Shown piece after piece: positions 7,879 through 15,611 of a DNA stretch of 64,000 nt. A program made the position numbers and the translations under genes. The notes below the pieces were generated by a model. The model had not been told where the DNA came from. It saw only the letters and a list, made by a program, of their open reading frames with translations, and searched no databases. The stretch spans positions 24,157 to 88,156 of the forward strand of contig JBNKRJ010000134.1 in assembly GCA_050296515.1 (NCBI GenBank), written 5' to 3'. Numbering within the stretch: position 1 is the stretch's first letter; every line of letters starts with the position of its first letter. This stretch comes from NBLH01 sp050296515 (GTDB lineage Bacteria > Bacteroidota > Bacteroidia > Bacteroidales > NBLH01).

Positions 7879-10446
7879 TTATCCGCATTTTGAGCTGCCA
7901 CAGCTTTGGCATATTAAACATCCTTCTTGATAGACCAAAGTTTTAGAGCCACAGCTTTCGCATTTCTGTCCACTTTTAGCTTTGGTTCCATCAGGTATAT
8001 ATTTTTTCAACGCTCGCTCCACTCCGTTCTTCCAAGTGTTAATTGTCTCACTATCAAGATGTAACGAAGATACCAAGTTGACTGCATTTTCAATTGGCAT
8101 GCCGTGACGTAACACACCTGAAATTAACTTAGCATAATTCCAAAACTCTTTGTTAAATTTATAAGAAAGGCCTTGAATAGTAATATTAAACCCGTATTTG
8201 TTGGTGTATTTAAAGTCGTATCTTTTATTTCCTTTTTCGTCTCTGTTTTTAATAATAAACCCTTTATTTATGGACTTAGGAATAGGAAGCGCATCATCCT
8301 CGGCAATACCTGTAAAAATTTCGTAAGGACGTCCATCTAATAAACCTACAAAAGCAATCCATTTTTCGTTGTTATTTTGGAATCTTACAATGTCAGCTTC
8401 CAATTCAGCAGGTCGTTTTGGTGAATCAGTAACAACAATACCTGTTTTTTTCTCTTCTTTCTTGGTACTAATTAAAACACCATCACGAGAACCATCTCGA
8501 TAAACAGTTACACCTTTGCACCCACTTTTCCATGCTTCAACGTATAAATCACCAACTAGACTTTCCTTTACTTCCTTAGGCAAGTTAACAGTAACACTTA
8601 TTGAGTGATCTACCCATTTTTGAACTCGCCCCTGCATTTTAACCTTTGCAACCCAGTCAACATCATTCGAAGTTGCCTTATAGTATGGTGACTTTTTAAC
8701 AATTTCGTTTATTTGATCATCATTGAAACTTCTAACCTCATCAATATTATAGTTATTCATCTTTAACCACGTAATGAAGTGATGATGAAAAACATTGTAT
8801 TCTTCCCAAGAATCACCTACCTCATCAGTAAACGATACAACAACATCGGAATCATTTGGATTTACTTTTCTTCTACGTCGGTAAACCGGCATAAAAACGG
8901 GTTCAATACCTGAAGTAGTTTGGGTCATTAAGCTTGTTGTTCCGGTAGGAGCTATAGTAAGCAATGCTATATTTCTACGACCATGTTCAACCATATCGGC
9001 ATACAACTTTTCGTCAGCCTCTTTTATTCGTAAAACAAAAGGATTGTTTTTCTCTTTGTTTGCATCGTAAATAGTAAAAGCTCCTCTCTCTTTTGCCATT
9101 TCAACTGAAGAACGATAAGCTGCCAATGCCAGGTTCTTGTGAACTTCAACTGAAAAATCGATAGCATTATCACTTCCATAACGAAGTCCCAATGCTGCAA
9201 CCATATCACCTTCAGCAGTAATTCCAACACCAGTCCTTCTACCCTCTTCAGCCTTTTTACGAATATTCAACCACAAATTTTTCTCAGTTCTTTTTACTTC
9301 ATCAGATTCAGGATCAGTATCTATCTTTCCTATAATCGCATCAATTTTCTCCAATTCAAGATCGATAATATCATCCATAATTCTTTGAGCATAAGCAACA
9401 TGCTCTTTGAATAGAGTGAAATTGAATTTTGCTTTCTTAGTAAATGGATCTTCTACGTAGTTATATAGATTAATGGCTAACAAACGACAACTATCATGGG
9501 GACATAAAGGTATTTCCCCACAAGGATTCGTTGAAACTGTTCGATATCCTAAATCGGCATAACTGTCAGGCACAGACTCATTTATGATTGTGTCCCAGAA
9601 GAGAATTCCTGGCTCAGCAGATTTCCATGCATTATGGACAATTTTTGACCATAGTTTTCTTGCATCTATTTCTTTGGTAACTTTAGGCTCTTTTGCATCA
9701 ATTGGAAATTGTTGTTTATAGGTAGTACCTTCAACAACAGCCTTCATAAATTCATCATCAATTTTTACAGAAACATTTGCTCCTGTAACCTTTCCTGCCT
9801 CTAATTTAGCATCAATAAAGTCCTCTGCATCAGGATGTTTTATTGAAATACTTAACATCAAGGCCCCTCTACGACCATCCTGAGCAACCTCTCGAGTAGA
9901 ATTTGAAAATCGCTCCATAAAAGGAACTACGCCAGTAGAAGTTAACGCACTATTCAACACATGGCTACCTTTGGGCCTAACGTGAGATAAATCATGTCCA
10001 ACGCCTCCTCTTCTTTTCATTAGTTGAACCTGTTCCTGGTCAGTTTTCATAATACCTCCGTAAGAATCCGCAGGATCATCCTCGCCAATTACAAAGCAGT
10101 TTGATAATGACGCTATTTGAAATTGATTCCCAATACCCGTCATTGGCCCACCTTGAGGAACTATATACTTGAAATCCTTTAGTAAATTAAAGATTTTTTC
10201 TTCACTTAACGGATTGGGATATTTATTTTCAATTCGATGGATTTCTTTGGCCAATCTCTTGTGCATATCATCGGGAGTTAACTCAAAAATATGTCCATCT
10301 GAATTTTTTAAAGCATATTTATTAACCCATACTTTCGCTGCTAATTCATCACCTTTAAAATATTCAAGCGCACCTTTAAATGCTTGCTCAAAGGTATAAG
10401 ATTTCTCTTTCTTATCGTTTTTTAGGGTCATAGGTTCTATGTACAT
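7879..10446 (-). CDS. nrdJ: Adenosylcobalamin-dependent (class II) ribonucleotide reductase
   Basis: 855 residues, matching the B12-dependent RNR family. The catalytic NPCGEIPL loop, an upstream SNCFVIG cysteine, the GGVGHDLSHVRP region and the TIAPTGTTSLMTQTTSGIEPVF phosphate-binding/radical region are visible. The C-terminus carries a zinc-ribbon-like set (CESCGS...CQSCGSSKCG), ending in the cysteine pair that re-reduces the active site. The enzyme makes deoxynucleotides from ribonucleotides using a B12-derived thiyl radical, with or without oxygen. No partner subunit is needed and none is present. Upstream is the gene-free repeat island; I found no NrdR-box pair or cobalamin riboswitch there. 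Alternative start Met6 is possible. Confidence 0.94.
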   Translation of the reverse strand: MYIEPMTLKNDKKEKSYTFEQAFKGALEYFKGDELAAKVWVNKYALKNSDGHIFELTPDDMHKRLAKEIHRIENKYPNPLSEEKIFNLLKDFKYIVPQGGPMTGIGNQFQIASLSNCFVIGEDDPADSYGGIMKTDQEQVQLMKRRGGVGHDLSHVRPKGSHVLNSALTSTGVVPFMERFSNSTREVAQDGRRGALMLSISIKHPDAEDFIDAKLEAGKVTGANVSVKIDDEFMKAVVEGTTYKQQFPIDAKEPKVTKEIDARKLWSKIVHNAWKSAEPGILFWDTIINESVPDSYADLGYRTVSTNPCGEIPLCPHDSCRLLAINLYNYVEDPFTKKAKFNFTLFKEHVAYAQRIMDDIIDLELEKIDAIIGKIDTDPESDEVKRTEKNLWLNIRKKAEEGRRTGVGITAEGDMVAALGLRYGSDNAIDFSVEVHKNLALAAYRSSVEMAKERGAFTIYDANKEKNNPFVLRIKEADEKLYADMVEHGRRNIALLTIAPTGTTSLMTQTTSGIEPVFMPVYRRRRKVNPNDSDVVVSFTDEVGDSWEEYNVFHHHFITWLKMNNYNIDEVRSFNDDQINEIVKKSPYYKATSNDVDWVAKVKMQGRVQKWVDHSISVTVNLPKEVKESLVGDLYVEAWKSGCKGVTVYRDGSRDGVLISTKKEEKKTGIVVTDSPKRPAELEADIVRFQNNNEKWIAFVGLLDGRPYEIFTGIAEDDALPIPKSINKGFIIKNRDEKGNKRYDFKYTNKYGFNITIQGLSYKFNKEFWNYAKLISGVLRHGMPIENAVNLVSSLHLDSETINTWKNGVERALKKYIPDGTKAKSGQKCESCGSKTLVYQEGCLICQSCGSSKCG

Positions 10447-10980
10447 TATTATAGAATTTATTGTAAGTTATCCTGAGAATTAAGAAGTTATGAAAATTTC
10501 ATAGCCTGCAATTTATCTATTATTTATAAATATTGAAAGCAACAAATTAGAAAAGTATACTTTACATTCTTGTTTAACTGTTGATATCTTTTTTATTAAT
10601 CTGATTTCCAATATTAAATTAAAATAAACAAGTGTTGAAAAAAAGTATTTTGCAAAAAACAAGTTAATGACAGGATTAAAATTGATATTTACAATTTGTC
10701 AAGATTCTTGTAACCTGCTCGAATTTAATCAATTATGCATAATAGTAGTCAAATTTCAACTTTTATTATACTTTTAGGTCAAAAGAGTTTGATAACTAAG
10801 TGCAGTTTAATATGCTACCACTTTGAACAATCGTAAAAATTAAAAAACTGACATTTCCTAATATTTGATTCTATCTTAACTGACATTTCCCATGTTTTGT
10901 AGATTTCAGAACATCAGTTACTTATATCATTACCATCAAAAATAAAGCCTGATAATCAGCAGTTTATAAATACTAGTAGG
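10447..10980. other. Gene-free region upstream of nrdJ with a tandem 13-bp repeat
   Basis: No credible ORF. The 13-mer AACTGACATTTCC occurs at 10846-10858 and again at 10878-10890, a 32-nt period (about three helical turns) on the same face of DNA. Otherwise this is AT-rich sequence without recognisable promoter pairs or RNA motifs. Confidence 0.5.
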
Positions 10981-11000
10981 TAACGTTTAACTTTGTTTTT

Positions 11001-11290
11001 CAACTTTAGAGTTGAATTAGGTCTTCATTTTTGGGTTATTCACTTCGTTTATGAGCTCCACTTTGTTCCGGTTGACCCAAAAACGAAGCAACTTAGGCGA
11101 AGCTGTTCTCACGTAGCTCTGAAAGAGCGAGTAAAAAGGTCTAGGCTGCATGGATAACCTTCTCCATCTCTTATCAAGCCTAAGTGCGGCCGGGTGATCT
11201 TCGAACAAGTTCTCAGCTTCCCGGTCTTACTAAGGCTTGATTGCAAGCTGGAAAAGGTTTTCCATGAGGCCAATCGCTCTACATTCAATA
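11001..11290. other. GC-richer block with several long stem-loops (candidate structured RNA or repeat)
   Basis: About 290 nt that are clearly richer in G+C than the flanks and contain no convincing gene. Stems: CAAC/GTTG at 11001-11014; 11023-11036 with 11075-11088 (13 of 14 pairs, CTTCATTTTTGGGT with ACCCAAAAACGAAG); GCTCT-gaa-AGAGC at 11116-11128; a compound stem of 11174-11185 with 11229-11240 (11 of 12) enclosing GGCCGGG 11188-11194 with CCCGGTC 11220-11226; and palindrome GGAAAAGGTTTTCC at 11250-11263. Short minus-strand ORFs run through it but have no start signals. The block resembles sequence I associate with dispersed Bacteroidota repeats, but I cannot name a family. Confidence 0.5.
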
Positions 11291-11475
11291 ACGCTAATCT
11301 TTTATTCATAAATTTGACTTGGGAAACATCAGTATCTTAATTAATCTTCACGATTTCAATATTTCCAAATAAAGAGAGTTTGTTTTGATAAACGATTTAA
11401 TAATTTGCCAAACATTCTAAAAAAAGGATAGGTGAAACTAGTGTCAAGTTAAGTATGATATTCCTGGTAATTAGC

Positions 11476-11521
11476 CAGGTGACAACACCTGGCTGGTGCA
11501 CTTGTCAGGTGTTGTCACCTG
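11476..11521. repeat. Double palindrome inside the MITE
   Basis: CAGGTGACAACACCTG (11476-11491) and CAGGTGTTGTCACCTG (11506-11521) are perfect reverse complements of each other, and each arm is itself a hairpin (CAGGTG/CACCTG with a 4-nt loop). The region can therefore fold as one long 16-bp stem or as two short stems. Confidence 0.85.
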
Positions 11522-11576
11522 ACAAATTAGCCTTGACACGACAATAGTGTCATGTCAAATGTAAGATTTCTGGTAA

Positions 11577-11632
11577 AGTCATTAGACATTAGTCACTGGT
11601 TATTAATAACAAATGACTAGTCACCAATGACT
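11577..11632. repeat. 56-nt imperfect palindrome (intergenic repeat family, copy 1)
   Basis: Arms of 28 nt are centred on TTATTAATAA (11600-11609), with about three quarters of positions pairing. The arms are made of CATTAG/AGTCACTGG/GACTAGTCACC words that recur at 55727-55784 and 63664-63725. Confidence 0.6.
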
Positions 11633-11769
11633 TCTGATTGTTTAAAATATGCTGTATATTAAAATAATACCTAAAATATCACACTTGACTTGACACTAGG
11701 GACTAATTGTCGATGTGATACACCTCCAGCAAGAAGATATGTTAAAGGTGAATGATAATCAATTCTTTT

Positions 11770-11819
11770 CGTTCTTTTCTAATTAAACATTGGTACTAAT
11801 ATTTTATTAGAAAAGAACG
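11770..11819. repeat. 14-bp perfect inverted repeat
   Basis: CGTTCTTTTCTAAT (11770-11783) and ATTAGAAAAGAACG (11806-11819) are exact inverted copies around 22 nt. GATAATCA upstream and TGATTGTC downstream extend the symmetry imperfectly to about 90 bp. No coding potential. Confidence 0.65.
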
Positions 11820-11873
11820 TTTAAAATAATGATTGTCAGCTAATTTATACTAACCGCAAATTGCTTTTCGCCA

Positions 11874-11975
11874 TTTACCCCTACCCTAAAAGGGAGTGAA
11901 GAACGTTTACCTTCAAGAGCTTGTGAGTAAAATCAGTTTGCTCCCATTTGGGTTGGGGTAAACAAATTGATTTTC
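11874..11975. repeat. Inverted repeat with 22-nt arms (TTTACCCC ... GGGGTAAA)
   Basis: Positions 11874-11896 and 11941-11962 are near-perfect inverted copies (TTTACCCC, ACCC, AAA, GGGAG blocks all paired, with three mismatches or gaps). It is followed by AACAAATTGATTTTC (11961-11975), the same 15-mer as at 6183-6197. Probably a decayed repeat element. Confidence 0.6.
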
Positions 11976-12050
11976 AAACGGAAGAAACCATTTAGGTGTA
12001 AACTAGCTGATAATCGTATTTAAAATTAAGATTAAATCTCATTAACTAAA

Positions 12051-12074
12051 AAAGGTCATCCTAAGATGACCTTT
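12051..12074 (-). terminator. Terminator of the porP-gldKLMN operon
   Basis: AAAGGTCATC (12051-12060) pairs perfectly with GATGACCTTT (12065-12074) with a 4-nt loop; on the minus strand the stem continues into a six-T run. It lies 26 bp after the gldN stop. Confidence 0.88.
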
Positions 12075-12099
12075 ATATATTGCATTGAGGCTATATATA

Positions 12100-12981
12100 T
12101 TAATATTCCCAAAGGTCTTGCTCGTAATTGAAAATACTTTCTTTAATTCTTTCAGCCTCTAACTGTGATTCTAAGCCAACTGTATAATCAGAAATTGCCC
12201 TGTTGTTATAAGCATTTGATTCCTGAACTATATAGCTTGAAAACATTCTTTTGAAAAAAAGATCATCAAACGAATAATCCTGTGCATCATTTTTAGAGTT
12301 GAACACTTTATGATTAGCAAGTATTTTCCTTGCCTCTGGGAAATATACCCAGAATAATTTTTTCATCATCAATTGTTCATCCTCCTCTGCGTCAGGATCA
12401 TCAGATTCTTTTGCATAAATCCTTACCGGACAAAGTCCTACAATACGAACTTCCATGATTGATCTTTGTTTATCAAAGAACCAAACTTCTTTCACAATAA
12501 GTTCTTTTACTTCTTTGTAATAAATCTGTCCTTCTATAGTTTTTTCTATCATCGGGCCTTCAGGATCTTCAACATTTTCAACCATAATCACCTGGTCTTT
12601 TGCTCCAAATTTATCCTCAATGTCCTTCACTGTCATCACTGTGGCAAATTCATCACCAGTTGCGATGTCTTCATCATAAGCAGTCAACCCCTGATTTTGG
12701 ATTCCCCACATTAAAAGAGAAATCAAACTCATCCTATCACCAATTGGATCTTCTGGATAATACAATGGGAAATTAATTTTTTCTTTTAATTGAATTTTCC
12801 GCCAAACAGTTTTTGACCACATCACATCAGCTTCACGCAAATATTGGTATGGAACAGGCTTTTTATCCGGAATGTGATTTTTCACATATATCCCATTCAA
12901 TACATCTTGCGCTTTTAATCCGGTTAAATTAAATGCAATAGCAATTAGCAGAATGATTGAAACCAATCCTTTTTTCTTCAT
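12100..12981 (-). CDS. gldN: Gliding motility / type IX secretion protein GldN (PorN)
   Basis: 293 residues with a signal peptide (to ~A24, GLKAQ). The mature start NGIYVKNHIPDKKPVPYQYLREADVMWSKTVWRKIQL is the conserved GldN signature, and the basic/acidic central region and tail match the family in length. GldN is periplasmic and, with the GldK lipoprotein, forms the ring attached under the outer membrane in the T9SS. It is the last gene of the operon, 42 bp after gldM, and is followed by a strong terminator. Confidence 0.95.
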   Translation of the reverse strand: MKKKGLVSIILLIAIAFNLTGLKAQDVLNGIYVKNHIPDKKPVPYQYLREADVMWSKTVWRKIQLKEKINFPLYYPEDPIGDRMSLISLLMWGIQNQGLTAYDEDIATGDEFATVMTVKDIEDKFGAKDQVIMVENVEDPEGPMIEKTIEGQIYYKEVKELIVKEVWFFDKQRSIMEVRIVGLCPVRIYAKESDDPDAEEDEQLMMKKLFWVYFPEARKILANHKVFNSKNDAQDYSFDDLFFKRMFSSYIVQESNAYNNRAISDYTVGLESQLEAERIKESIFNYEQDLWEY

Positions 12982-13023
12982 TTCATTAATTTTTAAATAT
13001 TCAATTGGCCCAAATAACCAAAA

Positions 13024-14568
13024 TTACTTTATTTTAAAGGTTAACGAACCAAGATCTCTAACTGTTCCATCAGGTCCACTTGCTTTTATATCCTCGATAT
13101 ATACTTTTCTCCCTGATTGAACTCCTCTTAATAACTGTTGCTGAGCAGCGGTAAATCTTGCACTACTTGATTTTGCGTCCTGAACATAACCACCCTTCGC
13201 TTGTGCCGATACGTTAAAGCCAACAACATTAAACCTCAAGTCAAAATCAAAGTTTTCCATTACTGCAGACACTCCTGTTTGAGCAGCCAACCAGTTTTTC
13301 TGAACAGTTCCACCACGCGTTCCACCAATTTTAGCAACAGGATCTGGTACCTTTTTTACTCTAAATTCTTTGGAACCCATATTCTTCTTCTGTCCATCCA
13401 ACTCTGCTGTTGCACCAACATTAACCTTGTTTCCTTGAGGGCCCTTAACCCTTACAACATATCCATTCCCCTTTCTAACAATACTTCCTCCTCCTGATAA
13501 AAATGCGCTAACCTTACTTGGAGGCACTCCAGGAACAGATACATCAACAGGATTGTCCACACCTATGTAAAATACATTCATTTTGGTCGGTGAAACAACA
13601 AGACTTGCTTGCCCTACAGTGTACTCGCTTTTGAAAGGAAATTTCATTATTTCCTGAGTCTTCGGATTTTTCATCTCAATAACTCCTCCGAAAGATTTTG
13701 GACCAGGACTCCCTGTACTTCCAGTATATATCCCCTTTCCTCCTTCAACAGGTAATTCTGAACCTCCATCTAATTTAATTACAGGAGCAATTGTAGAGTC
13801 AGAGGCTGCAATAAACACTTGTGCCTTAAATGGTTGCCCCATTAAAACATAGTTCGATGGAGATGTAACTATTGCTTCAATTTTATTAAATTTAAAACTA
13901 CCTTCATCAATTTTCGTATAAAGATAATCCAGCATATTTGCTTCAGCAGTCCTAACATCAGCCTGCATTTTCGACATTAGAGCTACAACACCAGCAGAAG
14001 GCATATGTTCAAAATATGCAGCTTCCCAAGCTACAATAGAGCCCTTTTCCTGACCAGCAACATCATCTGTACTCAAGGTGCTTTTAATATTATTAGCTAA
14101 CCCTGGGTTATTGTCAATCATTTTGATAAGAAACTCCCTGTATTCATCAATTCTTTGCTTCAAGGTTTCCGCTCTTTTTTCCGTAATCATAATTTGCCCG
14201 GGGATGTTAATATCATCTTTCTTTTCAATGTTATTTGGATCACCTTGAGGACCTTCAATAGTTTGTACTATTAAAGTTTTCAGCTCTTGGATATATCCAA
14301 CAAGCTCAGTCGATTTGGAACCAACCTGATCTGCCTTTTGTTTCCAAGGCCCAGTCTTTGCAGGGTTCTCTTTGTTGGCGGCTTCAAATTTTGAATAAAT
14401 GTCGCCATTTTTTGTTACAGTGTTTTCCGTTGATTTACGCAAGCTTTCGTCCATTAAACTAAAGGCGTTTAGAACTTCAGCTGCAACGTTCAGTGCCAAC
14501 AGAGCAGTAAGAACTAAGTACATCATACCAATCATCTTCTGCCGCGGCGTTTCTTTTCCGTGTGCCAT
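13024..14568 (-). CDS. gldM: Gliding motility / type IX secretion protein GldM (PorM)
   Basis: 514 residues. A single membrane segment near the N-terminus (IGMMYLVLTALLALNVAAEVL, residues ~13-33) precedes a helical then beta-rich periplasmic region, matching known GldM architecture. GldM partners with GldL as the proton-driven rotary motor of the T9SS; the conserved glutamate-to-arginine contact lies in the membrane helix region (family knowledge). The PRQKMIGMMYLVLTALLALNVAAEVLNAF segment is strongly conserved in the family. It starts 36 bp after gldL. Confidence 0.96.
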   Translation of the reverse strand: MAHGKETPRQKMIGMMYLVLTALLALNVAAEVLNAFSLMDESLRKSTENTVTKNGDIYSKFEAANKENPAKTGPWKQKADQVGSKSTELVGYIQELKTLIVQTIEGPQGDPNNIEKKDDINIPGQIMITEKRAETLKQRIDEYREFLIKMIDNNPGLANNIKSTLSTDDVAGQEKGSIVAWEAAYFEHMPSAGVVALMSKMQADVRTAEANMLDYLYTKIDEGSFKFNKIEAIVTSPSNYVLMGQPFKAQVFIAASDSTIAPVIKLDGGSELPVEGGKGIYTGSTGSPGPKSFGGVIEMKNPKTQEIMKFPFKSEYTVGQASLVVSPTKMNVFYIGVDNPVDVSVPGVPPSKVSAFLSGGGSIVRKGNGYVVRVKGPQGNKVNVGATAELDGQKKNMGSKEFRVKKVPDPVAKIGGTRGGTVQKNWLAAQTGVSAVMENFDFDLRFNVVGFNVSAQAKGGYVQDAKSSSARFTAAQQQLLRGVQSGRKVYIEDIKASGPDGTVRDLGSLTFKIK

Positions 14569-14604
14569 AATTTTTCAGAATTTAATGATTAAATAGTATG
14601 ATAG

Positions 14605-15519
14605 TTAGTCTACTTTAACATTCATGGCAGCAAGCATATTGCCATATACGTTATTCAATGATTCAAGTCGTTGTCCTAATTTCTTAATTTCAGCGTGGTA
14701 TTTTCTTGAGTGTTCCACAGAACCTTCAATATCAGCCATCATGTTTTCAAGTCCCTGAGTGCTTAACTGAAGCTCAAAAATAGCATTTAATGCTTCCAAG
14801 TTTTTGTTAAGTTTGCTTACATGCTGACTATACTCGCTATTACCTTCTTTTAAGGCTGAAAAGTCAACTTCCATATTTTCAGTCAATCTTTCATAAGCTG
14901 CAATGAAATTACCTCCTTTTTCAGTCACAGCCTGAGCATTTTTGCTATATGCATCAGATAGTGATTCTGCTGAGTAATTTAATGCTTCTGCTGATTGCTT
15001 ATAACCATCTATTGATTCCTTGTAAGCAGACGAAAGCTCATTCACAGATCCAGAAGCTTTCTTAACATTCTCTGTAAATTCATTTGTTGCAAGCGCCGCA
15101 TTTGAAATGTTTGCCATTTCGCTAACCCTAAGGTTCAGGTTTTCAATACCATCACCAAGTTTGTCAAATAAAGTTGCACCACCTGCTTTATCAAGCATTT
15201 GGTCAAACTTCATTATTGCATCTCCCGAAGAGATTGGAGTTTGTGAACCAGAAGTAATCGCCAATTCATCATCTTCATCAAGTCCTGATAATTGAGGATA
15301 AACAAGAGTCCAGTCTAGTTCTTCATGCAATGGTTCAAAGGCTGAGAAAAAGAAGATAATTGCTTCTGTTCCCAAACCTGCAATAAGCATCGGTCCGGCG
15401 CCAGGCCAGTGCATGATTTTAAAAAGTGCACCAACAATAACCACAGAGGCTCCTAATCCATATAGCTTGGCCATGAAATTTTTCCATGCATGTGATTGTG
15501 TTATTTGAGCAAGTCCCAT
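14605..15519 (-). CDS. gldL: Gliding motility / type IX secretion motor protein GldL (PorL)
   Basis: 304 residues with two membrane helices near the N-terminus (GLGASVVIVGALFKIMHWPGAGPMLIAGLGTEAIIFFFSAF); the acidic residue in the second helix (TE) is the family's proton-pathway glutamate. The rest is a cytoplasmic coiled-coil region with repeated Ser/Ala/Asn heptads (residues ~120-300). GldL pentamers with GldM dimers form the inner-membrane motor. Length is slightly above the shorter homologues. Gene order is gldK-gldL-gldM-gldN. Confidence 0.95.
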   Translation of the reverse strand: MGLAQITQSHAWKNFMAKLYGLGASVVIVGALFKIMHWPGAGPMLIAGLGTEAIIFFFSAFEPLHEELDWTLVYPQLSGLDEDDELAITSGSQTPISSGDAIMKFDQMLDKAGGATLFDKLGDGIENLNLRVSEMANISNAALATNEFTENVKKASGSVNELSSAYKESIDGYKQSAEALNYSAESLSDAYSKNAQAVTEKGGNFIAAYERLTENMEVDFSALKEGNSEYSQHVSKLNKNLEALNAIFELQLSTQGLENMMADIEGSVEHSRKYHAEIKKLGQRLESLNNVYGNMLAAMNVKVD

Positions 15520-15611
15520 AATAATTATTTGTTTTAGTTAGTAAATGAATTGATTTATGAAGCTAAATATAATTAAAATGTATTAATTACAAAAATCTAA
15601 TTATCTGTTTG

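Larger units (their letters stand above)
11438..11699. mobile_element. 254-bp MITE-like element with 21-bp terminal inverted repeats and CTAG flanks
   Basis: The left end (TGTCAAGTTAAGTATGATATT from 11442) and the reverse complement of the right end (ending 11695) agree at all but two of the first 21 positions. Both ends are bounded by CTAG (11438-11441 and 11696-11699), consistent with a 4-bp target duplication. No transposase ORF fits inside. An internal degenerate copy of the left end starts at 11545 (25 of 32 matches), and a CTTGACA at 11532-11538 could be an internal right end, suggesting two nested or tandem units. TGT...ACA tips with a CTAG target recall the IS481 family (inference). 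Confidence 0.65.

Noticed and set aside
11017..11309. Two minus-strand ORFs (63 and 66 codons) as genes
   Set aside because: They overlap each other in different frames, lie in the stem-rich block, have no promoter or start context and show no domain.
10447..12099. Cobalamin riboswitch or NrdR boxes for nrdJ
   Set aside because: I found no B12-box-like conserved sequence and no pair of NrdR palindromes by eye.
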